Assembly: GCF_003987395.1 (NCBI RefSeq)
Contig: NZ_PIPT01000008.1
Location: forward strand, 62,001 to 126,000
DNA length: 64,000 nt
Direction: 5' to 3'
Source of the DNA: Pseudidiomarina aquimaris
Lineage (GTDB): Bacteria > Pseudomonadota > Gammaproteobacteria > Enterobacterales > Alteromonadaceae
Shown: one piece after another, positions 34,952 through 43,483 of the stretch
Numbering within the stretch: the first letter of the stretch is position 1
Layout: each line of letters opens with the position of its first letter
Position numbers and translations under genes: made by a program
The notes under the pieces: generated by a model
The model's database searches: none
What the model saw: only the letters and a program-made list of their open reading frames with translations
Told to the model about the DNA's origin: nothing

Positions 34952-37186
34952 TTATGCGTTGTCTGATTTATAGCTATAACCGTAAGAGTACCCATAGCCA
35001 TAACCGTAGTACCCACCAGCACGGCGCTGCACGCCATTCAAAATAACGCCGCGAATATCAACGCCATTCTGTCCAAAACGCTTCACAGTAGCTTCAACTT
35101 CTTTCGCTGGAGTTTCACCGAAGCGTGCGACTAGCAGCGACGTGCCTGCGTAGCGTCCGACAATGGCGGCATCAGTTACGGCAAGCACTGGCGGTGTATC
35201 AATCAGCACGTAATCGTAGTATTCGTTCACTTTTCCGAGCATTTTTTCCATGCGTGGATGCATCAATAGCTCAGATGGGTTCGGTGCTGCGGTACCGCGT
35301 GCAATAAAGTGCATGTTGGGCACTTTGGTTTTGTGAATGATGGTCGACAGATTGTTTTTGTCGATGGGGCCACCATCAGGTGACTTATCAACGCTTGCTA
35401 AGAAATCTGACAGGCCGTAGTTGTTTTGTACGCCCACAGACATATGCAAATAGCCACGACGTATATCCCCGTCAATGACCAACACGCGTTGCCCTGCTTG
35501 CGCTAATACTGCAGCAAGGTTCAGAGTTACGAAGCTTTTGCCGACGCCAGGTGCTGGACCCGACACCATGATAACTTTGTTCTTGGCTTCGAGCATCGCA
35601 AAGTGTAGGCTGGTGCGCAGTCCACGCATGGCTTCAATGGCTAAATCGGCTGGGTCTTCCAAGGCCAAGAACGGCAAGTCGTGCACTTCTTTCGTGCGTC
35701 CTACCAACTTGCCGAGCTTCTCGTTCAAATCGACTTGGGTCGGGCTTTCAGGTATCGACGCATACACGTTAATGCCCAGCTCTTCAATTTGCTCTGGCGA
35801 TTCCACCCCGCGGTTCAGTGCCGCCATTAAGAACACGTAACCTATACTCACCATACCGCCCAACATGGTCGCTAGAACCACGATAAGGCTTTTCTTCGGT
35901 GCCACTGGCTGCGGATTGGTGACGGCTTCATCAAGAATACGCACATTGCCAACGGTACCGGCTTTAAGTACGTTCAGCTCTTGCATACGGTTCAGTAGCT
36001 GCACGTAAATCTCTTGCGAGACTTCCACGTCACGGGCTAAGCGCAAGACTTCTTGTTGGGTCTCAGGTAAGTCACCGACTTGGTCGTTGATTTGCTCTTG
36101 CTCGCGCAATAGCTGCTGCTTTTGCTCTAAAAGTGACTGATAGGTTGGGTGTTCCTTGGTGTACAAGCGTGACAGTTCTTTTTCTTTCAGTTCTAACTCG
36201 TTCAAACGCTTTTCGATTTCAACCACACGCTCAAGCAAGCTTTGCGTCTCAATAGAGAGATCAACTGACTGGCTTTCATTGCGGTATTGGTTCAATTTAT
36301 CTTCAGACGCAGTCAAATTACCTTTAACTTCGGGTAGTTGACGCTCAATAAACTGCAAGCTGTTCTCAGCTTCGGCTGCGTTACGGCGAATGTTCTGCAG
36401 CATGTATTCTTGTGCAATGGCATTGAGTACATTTTCAGCGTAGTCGCGATCAGGGTGTTGGAAGCTTGCGCTTAAAATACCCGTTTGTTTGCCGCGCTCG
36501 CTTACGCTAAGCGCTTGTTGCACATCGCGAACCGTGCGTAAACGATTGGCCTTGCTGATAACGAACTCCTGCGTGTCAGTTAACACGACATCATTAACCA
36601 TCAGCTCGAAGCCATCCATGACCGCCAACTGGCCAACATTCCCGGCTAATACCAAGTCGCCCTCTTCGTCATGGATTTCATATTGGGTGCCGTTGTCTGC
36701 AAACTCTAAATACAACGGCGCACCTTCGTAGCCACGTGGCACGTTGAAGGTAGTAATGCTCAGCTCGTCTTGTCCCGGCGTGCGACGTGCCAACCAGCCA
36801 CCGATGAACGGCATATACTGCGGCGTGACTTTATGGGTGAGCTGTAATTGATCCACCACAGCGCCAATCACCATCCGCGACTTCATGATCTCGATTTCAG
36901 TGGCGGCTTCACTGTCGCTGGTGAACATCTCACCGAATTCATCGCCTAGGGCAGGTAAACCGCTGGATTTTTTCTCGACTTGCAGCAGAGCGTCGGCTTG
37001 GTAAATCGGCGTTGAAAGCACGGCGTAGATGACACCGCATACCATAAACACAAAAGTCACGCCGATGATCAACCAACGGCGATCGAGCAGCATGCCAAAC
37101 AAACGGCCGAGATCGATTTCGTCGTCGTTACGGTCCTGAGTTGCTACTGGTGGTTTCACAGGTGTGTTCACAGTTTTGTTTTCCAT
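34952..37186 (-). CDS. wzc: Wzc/Etk-type tyrosine autokinase and polysaccharide co-polymerase
   Basis: 744 residues. N-terminal Wzz domain between two membrane helices (about 33-55 and 440-460), with long periplasmic coiled coils. Cytoplasmic BY-kinase domain: Walker A GPAPGVGKS near 543, Walker A' VLVIDGDIRRG, Walker B YVLIDTPPVL. The C-terminus is a tyrosine cluster (alternating Gly/Tyr, last ~20 residues) that is autophosphorylated. It controls chain length and works with Wza for export; Wzb dephosphorylates it. Gene order gfcE(wza)-etp(wzb)-etk(wzc) matches group 4 capsule operons. Its start overlaps wzb by 19 bp. Confidence 0.95.
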   Translation of the reverse strand: MENKTVNTPVKPPVATQDRNDDEIDLGRLFGMLLDRRWLIIGVTFVFMVCGVIYAVLSTPIYQADALLQVEKKSSGLPALGDEFGEMFTSDSEAATEIEIMKSRMVIGAVVDQLQLTHKVTPQYMPFIGGWLARRTPGQDELSITTFNVPRGYEGAPLYLEFADNGTQYEIHDEEGDLVLAGNVGQLAVMDGFELMVNDVVLTDTQEFVISKANRLRTVRDVQQALSVSERGKQTGILSASFQHPDRDYAENVLNAIAQEYMLQNIRRNAAEAENSLQFIERQLPEVKGNLTASEDKLNQYRNESQSVDLSIETQSLLERVVEIEKRLNELELKEKELSRLYTKEHPTYQSLLEQKQQLLREQEQINDQVGDLPETQQEVLRLARDVEVSQEIYVQLLNRMQELNVLKAGTVGNVRILDEAVTNPQPVAPKKSLIVVLATMLGGMVSIGYVFLMAALNRGVESPEQIEELGINVYASIPESPTQVDLNEKLGKLVGRTKEVHDLPFLALEDPADLAIEAMRGLRTSLHFAMLEAKNKVIMVSGPAPGVGKSFVTLNLAAVLAQAGQRVLVIDGDIRRGYLHMSVGVQNNYGLSDFLASVDKSPDGGPIDKNNLSTIIHKTKVPNMHFIARGTAAPNPSELLMHPRMEKMLGKVNEYYDYVLIDTPPVLAVTDAAIVGRYAGTSLLVARFGETPAKEVEATVKRFGQNGVDIRGVILNGVQRRAGGYYGYGYGYSYGYSYKSDNA

Positions 37187-37620
37187 TGATTACAGCTCTT
37201 TTCGATGAGATCAAATACGTGGTCGTAAACTTCGTTGCTACGTTTAAATGGATCCGGTATGTCTTTGCCTTTGCCGTCGTCAGTTAGCCATTGGCCGAGC
37301 AGCATTGTTTTGGCCATGGCTTCGGGGTAGCGCTTGCCAATGTACTGGCGATGTTCGTTTTCCATGACCAGGATAAGGTCATGCGCGTTGATAAGGTCAC
37401 GCGTTAGTTGTTGTGCGGCGTGCTCGCCGAATTCGTGGCCTTTGGCTTTGGCGGTTTCGCGGGCTTTGGCGTCCATGTCCCAGGCTTTGCCGTCCCTTAC
37501 CATAGCGGTTATTCCCGCGCTGTCGATGTGTTTTTCGGGTAGCGCTTGTTGGAGTAGGAATTTGGCTGTTGGTGACCGGCAAATATTTCCCAAGCAGACG
37601 ACTAGAATCTTATTGAACAT
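37168..37620 (-). CDS. wzb: Low-molecular-weight protein tyrosine phosphatase (Wzb/Etp)
   Basis: 150 residues. Active-site loop VCLGNICRSP (Cys9 nucleophile, Arg15) at the N-terminus and general-acid Asp in the C-terminal DIPDPF motif; both are intact. It removes phosphate from the tyrosine tail of Wzc, cycling the exporter between states. It lies between wza and wzc, with a REP doublet and a short tandem repeat separating it from wza. Confidence 0.95.
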   Translation of the reverse strand: MFNKILVVCLGNICRSPTAKFLLQQALPEKHIDSAGITAMVRDGKAWDMDAKARETAKAKGHEFGEHAAQQLTRDLINAHDLILVMENEHRQYIGKRYPEAMAKTMLLGQWLTDDGKGKDIPDPFKRSNEVYDHVFDLIEKSCNQWKTKL

Positions 37621-37628
37621 GGTTTCCT

Positions 37629-37731
37629 GTAGCCCGCAGTTCTACTGCGGGTCAAATTATAACGTTTCGTGGTGGTTGTAGCATACACCGAGGTTGCGGG
37701 TGGTTGGACCCGTGGTAGAACCACGGGCTAC
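37629..37731. repeat. REP doublet between wza and wzb
   Basis: Left unit 37629-37652 (GTAG head, CCCGCAG/CTGCGGG stem); right unit 37709-37731 (inverted, CCCGTGG/CCACGGG stem). The two units carry different but internally compensated stems. It sits inside the operon, 9 bp before the wzb start, so it is transcribed in the polycistronic message and may stabilise or separate the wza part. Confidence 0.9.
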
Positions 37732-37746
37732 CCGGTACCCGTTTTT

Positions 37747-37794
37747 CGAACAGCGAAGCGGACGAACAGCGCAGCGTACGAACAACGAACAACG
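37747..37794. repeat. Three 16-bp tandem units
   Basis: CGAACAGCGAAGCGGA, CGAACAGCGCAGCGTA and CGAACAACGAACAACG lie head to tail immediately downstream of the wza stop codon and beside the REP doublet. The units share CGAACA-C. The block is non-coding. Confidence 0.6.
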
Positions 37795-37798
37795 CTTT

Positions 37799-38944
37799 TT
37801 AGTTACTAATGTCGTCCGAGAAACGGCCGATGCTGTACAGGCCGGTAATCGAAGGCAGCAATTGGCTAATTACGCGGTTCCAACGTGCCACAGGCGCGGC
37901 TGTTACATACACGATGTCGCGTTGCTGCAGCTCAAATTGCTCGGCCATGACCAAAGCGATGGCGTTTTCGGCGTTCAGCTGATACACCTGTGCGATTTTG
38001 CCGCTGTCGGCTTCGGCTTGGCGAATGACGAAAATGCCTGAGGCATTGGCGGTCGATTCGAACATACCACCGGCGTCAGCTAAGGCTTCAGCAAGGGTGG
38101 TGCCTGATTGGCCCATCATGTACGACTGTGGTTTGCGCACCTCACCCAACACAAACACTTTGTTGTCGTCGTTACGTGCTACGTGCACCACGTCGTTTGG
38201 TTGCAACAAGATGTTCTGGTCAGTGTTACCGGCTTGGTACAACTCGCGTAAGTTAAAGCTACGCGCGGTGTTGCCACGGGTCAGCGTCACTTGATTCCAG
38301 TTGGCGGCTTCGTTCATGCCACCGGCGGCGTTCACGGCTTCGATGAGCGTCATTGGTACGTTGGTGACTGGCACGGTGCCTGGCTGGTTCACGGCGCCAG
38401 TTACGTACACACGCTGGCTACGGAAGGCCGCTACAGTCACATCGACCTGCGGGCTTTCAATGTACTTGGCCAAGCGCTTGGTGATGTCTTCGCGGATCTC
38501 GGTCACGCGCTTACCCGCCACCTGCACTTTGCCGATGTACGGATAGAAGATAGTACCGTCGCTATGCACCCAGTTGCCCGCTTCTTCGGCGCTACGCATG
38601 GAGCCTGCCGGAATCGTCAGCTCTGGGTGGTTCCACACGGTAATGTTCAGAATGTCGCCGCGGCCCACAGTGTAGTCATAGTTATTGCGGGCTTGCTCGA
38701 GGGCGCTATTGAACTCCGGCTTAGTGGCTGGGGTTTGCATTTCGCTGATCAGCATTGGCGAGATCTGGTACACGTCGACCAGTTTCATCAGCTCGGCTTC
38801 GCTGAACTCTTGTTCATAGGCGCTACGGCTGTCATCACTGAACAGACCGCCGCTGCTGTCGTCGGGAATGTGCCCGCCCGGAGCTAATGCACAGCCGCCG
38901 AGCCATAAGGCGAGGGTTGATACTGCTGTCAGTTTCATGTTCAT
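37799..38944 (-). CDS. wza: Outer-membrane polysaccharide export lipoprotein Wza/GfcE
   Basis: 381 residues, the usual Wza length. Lipoprotein signal (LALWLGGCALAPGG, lipid-modified Cys about residue 18). Then the polysaccharide-export domain (YTVGRGDILNITVWNHPELT) followed by SLBB domains (VYVTGAVNQPGTVPVTNVPMTL … VFVLGEVRKPQSYMMGQSGTTL) and a C-terminal amphipathic segment (RVISQLLPSITGLYSIGRF) that forms the octameric alpha-barrel across the outer membrane. Works with Wzc to export the polymer. 16 bp after the gfcD gene. Confidence 0.95.
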   Translation of the reverse strand: MNMKLTAVSTLALWLGGCALAPGGHIPDDSSGGLFSDDSRSAYEQEFSEAELMKLVDVYQISPMLISEMQTPATKPEFNSALEQARNNYDYTVGRGDILNITVWNHPELTIPAGSMRSAEEAGNWVHSDGTIFYPYIGKVQVAGKRVTEIREDITKRLAKYIESPQVDVTVAAFRSQRVYVTGAVNQPGTVPVTNVPMTLIEAVNAAGGMNEAANWNQVTLTRGNTARSFNLRELYQAGNTDQNILLQPNDVVHVARNDDNKVFVLGEVRKPQSYMMGQSGTTLAEALADAGGMFESTANASGIFVIRQAEADSGKIAQVYQLNAENAIALVMAEQFELQQRDIVYVTAAPVARWNRVISQLLPSITGLYSIGRFSDDISN

Positions 38945-38959
38945 GATTGTTGTTCCTGG

Positions 38960-41266
38960 TTAGTTCTGCCCAGCTTTATAGCCACGCGCTTCCGTAGTTT
39001 CGTATAAATTAATACTGCGATTGAGCATCTGTCCACCGTCACGCGTAATTGGCTGCCAGCCGATGCGGCCGCGCGCCAAGGTATTCCGTACGGTGAACAG
39101 GTCAAACGGAATACTTATGTAAAAGCCTTTGGTAAAGCCACCCTCGCCGTATTCTTCTCGCGAGACATTGGTGAAAGCGGCGTAGGCACCAGCGCGGACG
39201 CCGGAGTCAAATTGGTGACTGAAGTCCACTTGCACGCCTTCGTCACCAGCCAAGAAGCGCCCTGCTTGCAGTTTGATCAAGCTTTGCGGCAAGAATTCAG
39301 GCTGCCAGTAGATGCTGGCATGGCCAGTGAGCACGTCGTAGTCTTCAAAGCCGAAGCTGTTATCTGGTTCGCGTTGTTTAGCCCAGTTCAGGTCAACACC
39401 GAAGGCGAAGCGGCTGTTGAGGGGGCGATATAGTATTTCGCCACCGATACCGCCAAAGATGCGCTCTAAATAACCGCCGTAAAGGGCGTAATAGACGCTG
39501 TCGCTGGCTTGGTCGGTGTAGACCAGTTGCAGGTTTTGCAGCCACAGGTCTTGGTTGTCGTAATATTCACGAATGCGGGTGCGCACGCGTGGCAATGGGT
39601 TTTCGAGGTCATCGACCAAAAAGTTGAATTCGTCGTAGTTGTTGACGATGTTCACGCCCACGGTACCGCTGACGCGCAGGTTCGGCGTGAAGTGGTAGTA
39701 GCCTTCGCCCATCATTGCTAACTGGTAGATGTAGAAGTCTTCGGCGCCACCGAAGGACTGGCTTAAGTTTGGCGTAATGCTGTATCCGGCTTTCGTGCGG
39801 GTGGCTTGGTAGCCCGTGGTTCTACCACGGGTCACACCTGAAGTTTCCGTTGCGCTTGAACCGACACCACCCGTGGGGGTGGTTTGACCCGTGGTAGAAC
39901 CACGGGCTACGCGGACATTCGACAGCGTGAACGCGTCGTCTTCTTCGCGGTAGAAACGTTCGCCGCGAGCGGCGGATTTATAGAACGGTGCGTTGACGTT
40001 GTATTGCACGATGCCGAGGCCGTCTTTAATTTCAGCGATTTCGTAGCGGGTGACGCTTTCCGGTAGCTCGTTACTCAAAATCCGTGCGGCTTTTTCTACG
40101 GCTTCTTCACGGTCTCGGTAGCGGGTTTGCTCGGCGTACAGCGTGACGCGTTCTTGTTGCACCGCTTCGTTATTGTCATGTTCAACAGCCTTGACTGCGA
40201 AGCCGGTTTCGTTGAGCAAGGCTTGGCTTAAACGGTTCAAATCCACGTCACTAAAACCTTGCGCGCTGCTGCGTTTGGCGTCACGCAGCGGCGGCTCGGT
40301 TTTCACCTGATATGCTGTCGCTAGGTTATAACGCAAACTAAAGCCAAAGGTCATTGTGTTACCACGCTGATAACCCAGCTTTAGATTAATGAGATTGTTG
40401 TAGGCGTATTCGGCACCGAAGTTCCAGAAGCTGTCTTGCACGATTTGGCGTGGGTTTTCTGGATCAATCGGCGCTGGCAAACGTTCGCTTTGATAATCGT
40501 TCGGGTCGTATTCGGCCTTTAAGCGCAGGCCTTGAATAGGTGTACGCCACTCGACGCCACCAAAAGTCGCCGCTGGGCCTTTGAACATTTTCTCCCATTC
40601 AATATCACCGCCACCAGGCGTGGTGCCGCGCGGACGCCCGCAGAATTCGTCGGTAATTTCACAGAACGGGTTATACGAATTGTCACGTCGGCCTAAATAT
40701 CCAAAACCCAAGCCTAGGTGAAAGTCGAAGGTACCGAGATTTTCGGTATGCCAGGCTTTGCTACCGACAATGTATTCACCGCCAAATAAACCGGTACCGC
40801 CTAAGTCACGTAAGCCAATCGCCACTTCTGGTAGCCATTTTGACTCTTTCAGTGCGCGGAATTTTAGGTCGAAGCCTTTGTCTTTCAGCGTCTGATCACC
40901 TGAGAACTCAGGGTCGCGGCTGTAAAACGAATAGCGCAAATCGGTATACCGCGCGGTCGCCTCCATCCAGTCAAACAACTGCAAGGTAATGCTGGTACGG
41001 CGATAGTCGTCGGTGTCGTAGTAGCCAAGGGTCAGATGCCCTTCGCTGTTCATGCGTGCGGTTGGGGTTTGCAATAAGCCGACGCCGCCGTAATCACTGG
41101 TGGTGTATGGGTCGCGCTGGAAGCTTTGGCCGGTGGGTGGCTCGCTGCGATCTTGTGCGTGTGCCGCTGGCATTAACGGCAGGAGCACCCCTGCCCCTGC
41201 GACAGAATATGTCGCAGCTAGTACTACGGTTTTCAGCATCACGAGCGCGAGCGGCTTTAATTTCAT
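38960..41266 (-). CDS. gfcD: GfcD/YjbH-family outer-membrane protein carrying an in-frame REP doublet
   Basis: 768 residues. Signal peptide ending AAHAQ, then a YjbH domain (DYGGVGLLQTPTARMNSEGHL, FDWMEATARYTDLRY), repeated beta-strands typical of a large barrel and an aromatic-rich C-terminal half. YjbH/GfcD is required for group 4 capsule or related exopolysaccharide secretion. Residues about 453-486 are encoded by a REP doublet (39809-39910): VARGSTTG at one edge and TRGRTTGY at the other are direct translations of the two palindromes. The frame is unbroken on both sides. The insert lies between an alpha/beta-looking central part and the C-terminal barrel, so it is probably a surface or periplasmic linker. 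Its stop/start overlaps gfcBC by 4 bp. Confidence 0.9.
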   Translation of the reverse strand: MKLKPLALVMLKTVVLAATYSVAGAGVLLPLMPAAHAQDRSEPPTGQSFQRDPYTTSDYGGVGLLQTPTARMNSEGHLTLGYYDTDDYRRTSITLQLFDWMEATARYTDLRYSFYSRDPEFSGDQTLKDKGFDLKFRALKESKWLPEVAIGLRDLGGTGLFGGEYIVGSKAWHTENLGTFDFHLGLGFGYLGRRDNSYNPFCEITDEFCGRPRGTTPGGGDIEWEKMFKGPAATFGGVEWRTPIQGLRLKAEYDPNDYQSERLPAPIDPENPRQIVQDSFWNFGAEYAYNNLINLKLGYQRGNTMTFGFSLRYNLATAYQVKTEPPLRDAKRSSAQGFSDVDLNRLSQALLNETGFAVKAVEHDNNEAVQQERVTLYAEQTRYRDREEAVEKAARILSNELPESVTRYEIAEIKDGLGIVQYNVNAPFYKSAARGERFYREEDDAFTLSNVRVARGSTTGQTTPTGGVGSSATETSGVTRGRTTGYQATRTKAGYSITPNLSQSFGGAEDFYIYQLAMMGEGYYHFTPNLRVSGTVGVNIVNNYDEFNFLVDDLENPLPRVRTRIREYYDNQDLWLQNLQLVYTDQASDSVYYALYGGYLERIFGGIGGEILYRPLNSRFAFGVDLNWAKQREPDNSFGFEDYDVLTGHASIYWQPEFLPQSLIKLQAGRFLAGDEGVQVDFSHQFDSGVRAGAYAAFTNVSREEYGEGGFTKGFYISIPFDLFTVRNTLARGRIGWQPITRDGGQMLNRSINLYETTEARGYKAGQN
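39809..39910. repeat. REP doublet inside the gfcD (yjbH) coding sequence
   Basis: Left unit 39809-39832 and right unit 39888-39910, both CCCGTGG/CCACGGG with outward GTAG heads, 102 bp in all (34 codons). Every other full doublet in the window is intergenic. Here both palindromes and the linker are read through without a stop on the minus strand. Confidence 0.92.
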
Positions 41267-42747
41267 TGCGCGCTCCGTGTTTTGGCTTGGGCTTGCGTCA
41301 TTAATTCCTTGGGTAGCAACGCCGCCACCGGAGCTTGCGTATAATCCCAGTGCTGCAAAAACATCGCCAATTGCGCGTTCAGATCGCGGAAACCGCGTGG
41401 TAATTGTGCTTCAGCAATGGTGGTCAGAGTCACACCCGGCATCGCGCCGATCGTTTGCGCGGGCTTGCCGGCAGTGCTCGGCTCGAGCTTGCGGATGCTG
41501 CCATCAGGCTGTACCAGCCAACGTTCGGTCGCAACCGCATCCGTTAAGGTGTTAGTCGCTTTGCTCAGGCCCGTCGCCAGCGCCAAAGCGGGTGCCAACA
41601 CTATTTCATATTCTTTATCGGCGTCATGCGGGTTCAACGCCGGGTTCTCGCCGATGGTCAAGCGCATCTGCGCTGGGTCGATGCCATGCACGTAGCTGGC
41701 CCGCAATGGCCATTGCTGAAATTGCTGGGTCAGTGCGTGCGCCGCATCGGCAAGTGCCGTTTCACCGTCATGTCGATAGGTTTGCTCTAGCATGCGCAAG
41801 CGCTTCAGCATACCGGCTTTGCGCGCACTAAAACGCTGGTCGAGCTTATCGCTGTAGATGCGCAGCCCGGGCCAATAGCTATCTGGATACAGCTGACGCT
41901 GCATGGCGGTCACGAATTCGTTGAGGCGCGGCGCGATTTCTTCACCATTGATGTTGCGCACTTGCACCGGCGCTTGGAAGCGGGTGATTTGCGGCTCGCC
42001 CCGTGGCGCGTTCGGGCTAGTAAGGCTGACCATCTCGAGATTTACATAGCCGTGCATGGGGCTCAGCCATTGCTTGCTCTCGATCACGTACTTGCCGTCG
42101 GAGCTTAAGCGATAACTGTTAGTGAATTCGTACTGCTCGCGCTTGCCTTCATTTGAAGCTCCAGTCGTAACGGCCGTGCCAGTTTCGGTGATATCACGGC
42201 CGTTACGGTTGAAGCTTGAGTTGAGGGTGAGGCTGACGATTTCGTATTGCGGGTTGTGCGGGTCAAAGGTGGCGACGGGGCGTTTGAGCTGGATCGTTCG
42301 CTCAAAGTCGGTCGGGCACGTTCGCTCGCTGCTGCCTTGCGCCGCTTGGCTGTTGTGCAGATAACAACTCAGTGGGTCGTCGGCGAGGTAAGAGGTATGG
42401 ATGCGGTTTTCTAGTTCGAGCTGGCTGCTGCGGATCACGCGACCTTGCCATAAAGTCAGTGCTTCGCCACCGGCGGACACCCAGTACTGGCCGTCGGTGC
42501 CATTTACAGCTGCGGCGAGAATGGTTCGAGGTGCGTCACCGATTTGTACGTACGTAACCGGATAAGGCGCTTGCAGGAGGGTTTCGCGATCAGGCGCTTG
42601 CGGCGCATCGCCGAACAGAAAATCAAAAGACGCTTGCGCAGCAGAAAGCTGACTGCTTTCTTCCGAGCTAAGCGATTTAAACGTTGAACAGCCGCCTAAG
42701 CCACTTGCAACTGCAAGCGCCAGAGCGGCTGTTATGACACCACGCAT
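41263..42747 (-). CDS. GfcB-GfcC (YjbF-YjbG) fusion lipoprotein
   Basis: 494 residues. Lipobox SGLGGC followed by STFKSL. The N-terminal ~210 residues look like YjbF/GfcB (APYPVTYVQIGDAPRTILAAAV…DGQYWVSAGGEALTLWQGRVI…). The C-terminal ~240 residues fit the YjbG/GfcC capsule protein (a GfcC-type helical bundle followed by YEIVLAPALAL and LPRGFRDLNAQLAMFLQHW). In E. coli these are two separate genes of about 210 and 245 codons, so the total length matches a fusion. It would couple the outer-membrane lipoprotein and periplasmic subunits of the GfcBCD assembly. Assignment of the C-terminal half is less certain than the N-terminal half. Confidence 0.75.
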   Translation of the reverse strand: MRGVITAALALAVASGLGGCSTFKSLSSEESSQLSAAQASFDFLFGDAPQAPDRETLLQAPYPVTYVQIGDAPRTILAAAVNGTDGQYWVSAGGEALTLWQGRVIRSSQLELENRIHTSYLADDPLSCYLHNSQAAQGSSERTCPTDFERTIQLKRPVATFDPHNPQYEIVSLTLNSSFNRNGRDITETGTAVTTGASNEGKREQYEFTNSYRLSSDGKYVIESKQWLSPMHGYVNLEMVSLTSPNAPRGEPQITRFQAPVQVRNINGEEIAPRLNEFVTAMQRQLYPDSYWPGLRIYSDKLDQRFSARKAGMLKRLRMLEQTYRHDGETALADAAHALTQQFQQWPLRASYVHGIDPAQMRLTIGENPALNPHDADKEYEIVLAPALALATGLSKATNTLTDAVATERWLVQPDGSIRKLEPSTAGKPAQTIGAMPGVTLTTIAEAQLPRGFRDLNAQLAMFLQHWDYTQAPVAALLPKELMTQAQAKTRSAQ

Positions 42748-42776
42748 CCGTGTGACGTCCGCTTTTGCTGTCTAAC

Positions 42777-43040
42777 TTATTGAGTAGTGATAGCGGTTGA
42801 AGAACCGTCGTCATCGCTGGTCACGATAAGCAAAGTCGCTGCTGCTAAAGCACCGGCTGCAATCGCTGCGCCAACGGTCATTTCAACACCACCGATGGTG
42901 ATCATTGAGTCTTTAGCTGATTCAGCTGCCACAGTTTCTTGTGGTGCTGGCTTTGGTTCAGGCTTTGGTTCAGGGTTGGCGATTGCCGAGGTGCTGAACG
43001 CCAATGCTGCCGCTGCTGCTAATGCTGTGAATTTGTTCAT
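42777..43040 (-). CDS. gfcA: GfcA/YjbE-like small secreted protein
   Basis: 87 residues. Signal peptide (ALAAAAALAFSTSAIA), a Pro-Lys-Glu repeat (PEPKPEPKPAP), then a Gly/Ala-rich hydrophobic segment (VGAAIAAGALAAATLLIV) and an acidic Ser/Thr tail. The size, composition and first position of the operon match GfcA/YjbE, a threonine/alanine-rich protein of unknown action in group 4 capsule and yjbEFGH loci. It has a 443-bp leader containing a REP doublet and the ops site. Confidence 0.75.
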   Translation of the reverse strand: MNKFTALAAAAALAFSTSAIANPEPKPEPKPAPQETVAAESAKDSMITIGGVEMTVGAAIAAGALAAATLLIVTSDDDGSSTAITTQ

Positions 43041-43117
43041 GATTACTCCTTGCCTGTGGGCTTTGCTGGACCGTGATGTTGTGCTTCACTACCTCGTTAC
43101 ACGGTTACGGGCAACGG

Positions 43118-43280
43118 GTAGCCCGTAGTTCTACTACGGGTTAAACTTAAACATTACGGTAATTTTTAAACAGTTACGCTAAGTTATAGCATCTGATGAT
43201 GTTTTGAACAACCGCTTTACAATCGGAATTTACATCGCGGATCAATTCGGATTTTCCCCGTGGTAGAACCACGGGCTACC
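43118..43280. repeat. REP doublet in the capsule operon leader
   Basis: Left unit 43118-43141 (CCCGTAG stem) and right unit 43257-43280 (CCCGTGG stem), heads outward. The linker (about 115 bp) is longer than the usual 50-60 bp. It lies downstream of ops and upstream of gfcA, so the hairpins would form in the 5' leader RNA. Confidence 0.9.
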
Positions 43281-43320
43281 AAGACCGCACAACGGGCGTG
43301 GTATCAAATTTAGTCGCAGG

Positions 43321-43332
43321 CACGCTACCGCC
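43321..43332 (-). promoter_or_regulatory. ops element (GGCGGTAGCGTG), RfaH recruitment site
   Basis: On the minus strand the sequence reads GGGGCGGTAGCGTG, an exact match to the 12-base E. coli ops core with the JUMPstart 5' extension GG. It lies about 280 nt upstream of gfcA in the direction of transcription, in a non-coding leader, and directly downstream of the rfaH gene. ops in the non-template strand makes RNA polymerase pause and recruits RfaH, which then suppresses termination over long operons. Confidence 0.88.
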
Positions 43333-43483
43333 CCGAGGGTTACCGCTCCTCATCGCGCCCCGCATTCTGCGGATGTTCATGTTTTTTCGAGAAAAAGCCG
43401 CTCTAGACCAGTAAACACGGCGTTATTTTATCGTAAAATATGGGCCGATTATCTCACGCATGTGCCGTTTTTGCTACGTTTGA

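Larger units (their letters stand above)
43041..43483. other. Capsule operon leader, 443 bp
   Basis: On the minus strand, between rfaH and gfcA: an AT-rich segment containing the palindrome TATTTTA-TCG-TAAAATA (43424-43440) and a possible GATAAT -10 box (43448-43453), then the ops element (43321-43332), then the REP doublet (43118-43280) and the gfcA ribosome site. No coding sequence. Promoter placement is tentative. Confidence 0.6.

Noticed and set aside
38291-38887. 198-codon plus-strand frame opposite wza
   Set aside because: Shadow frame rich in His/Val/Asp. The complementary strand encodes clear Wza.
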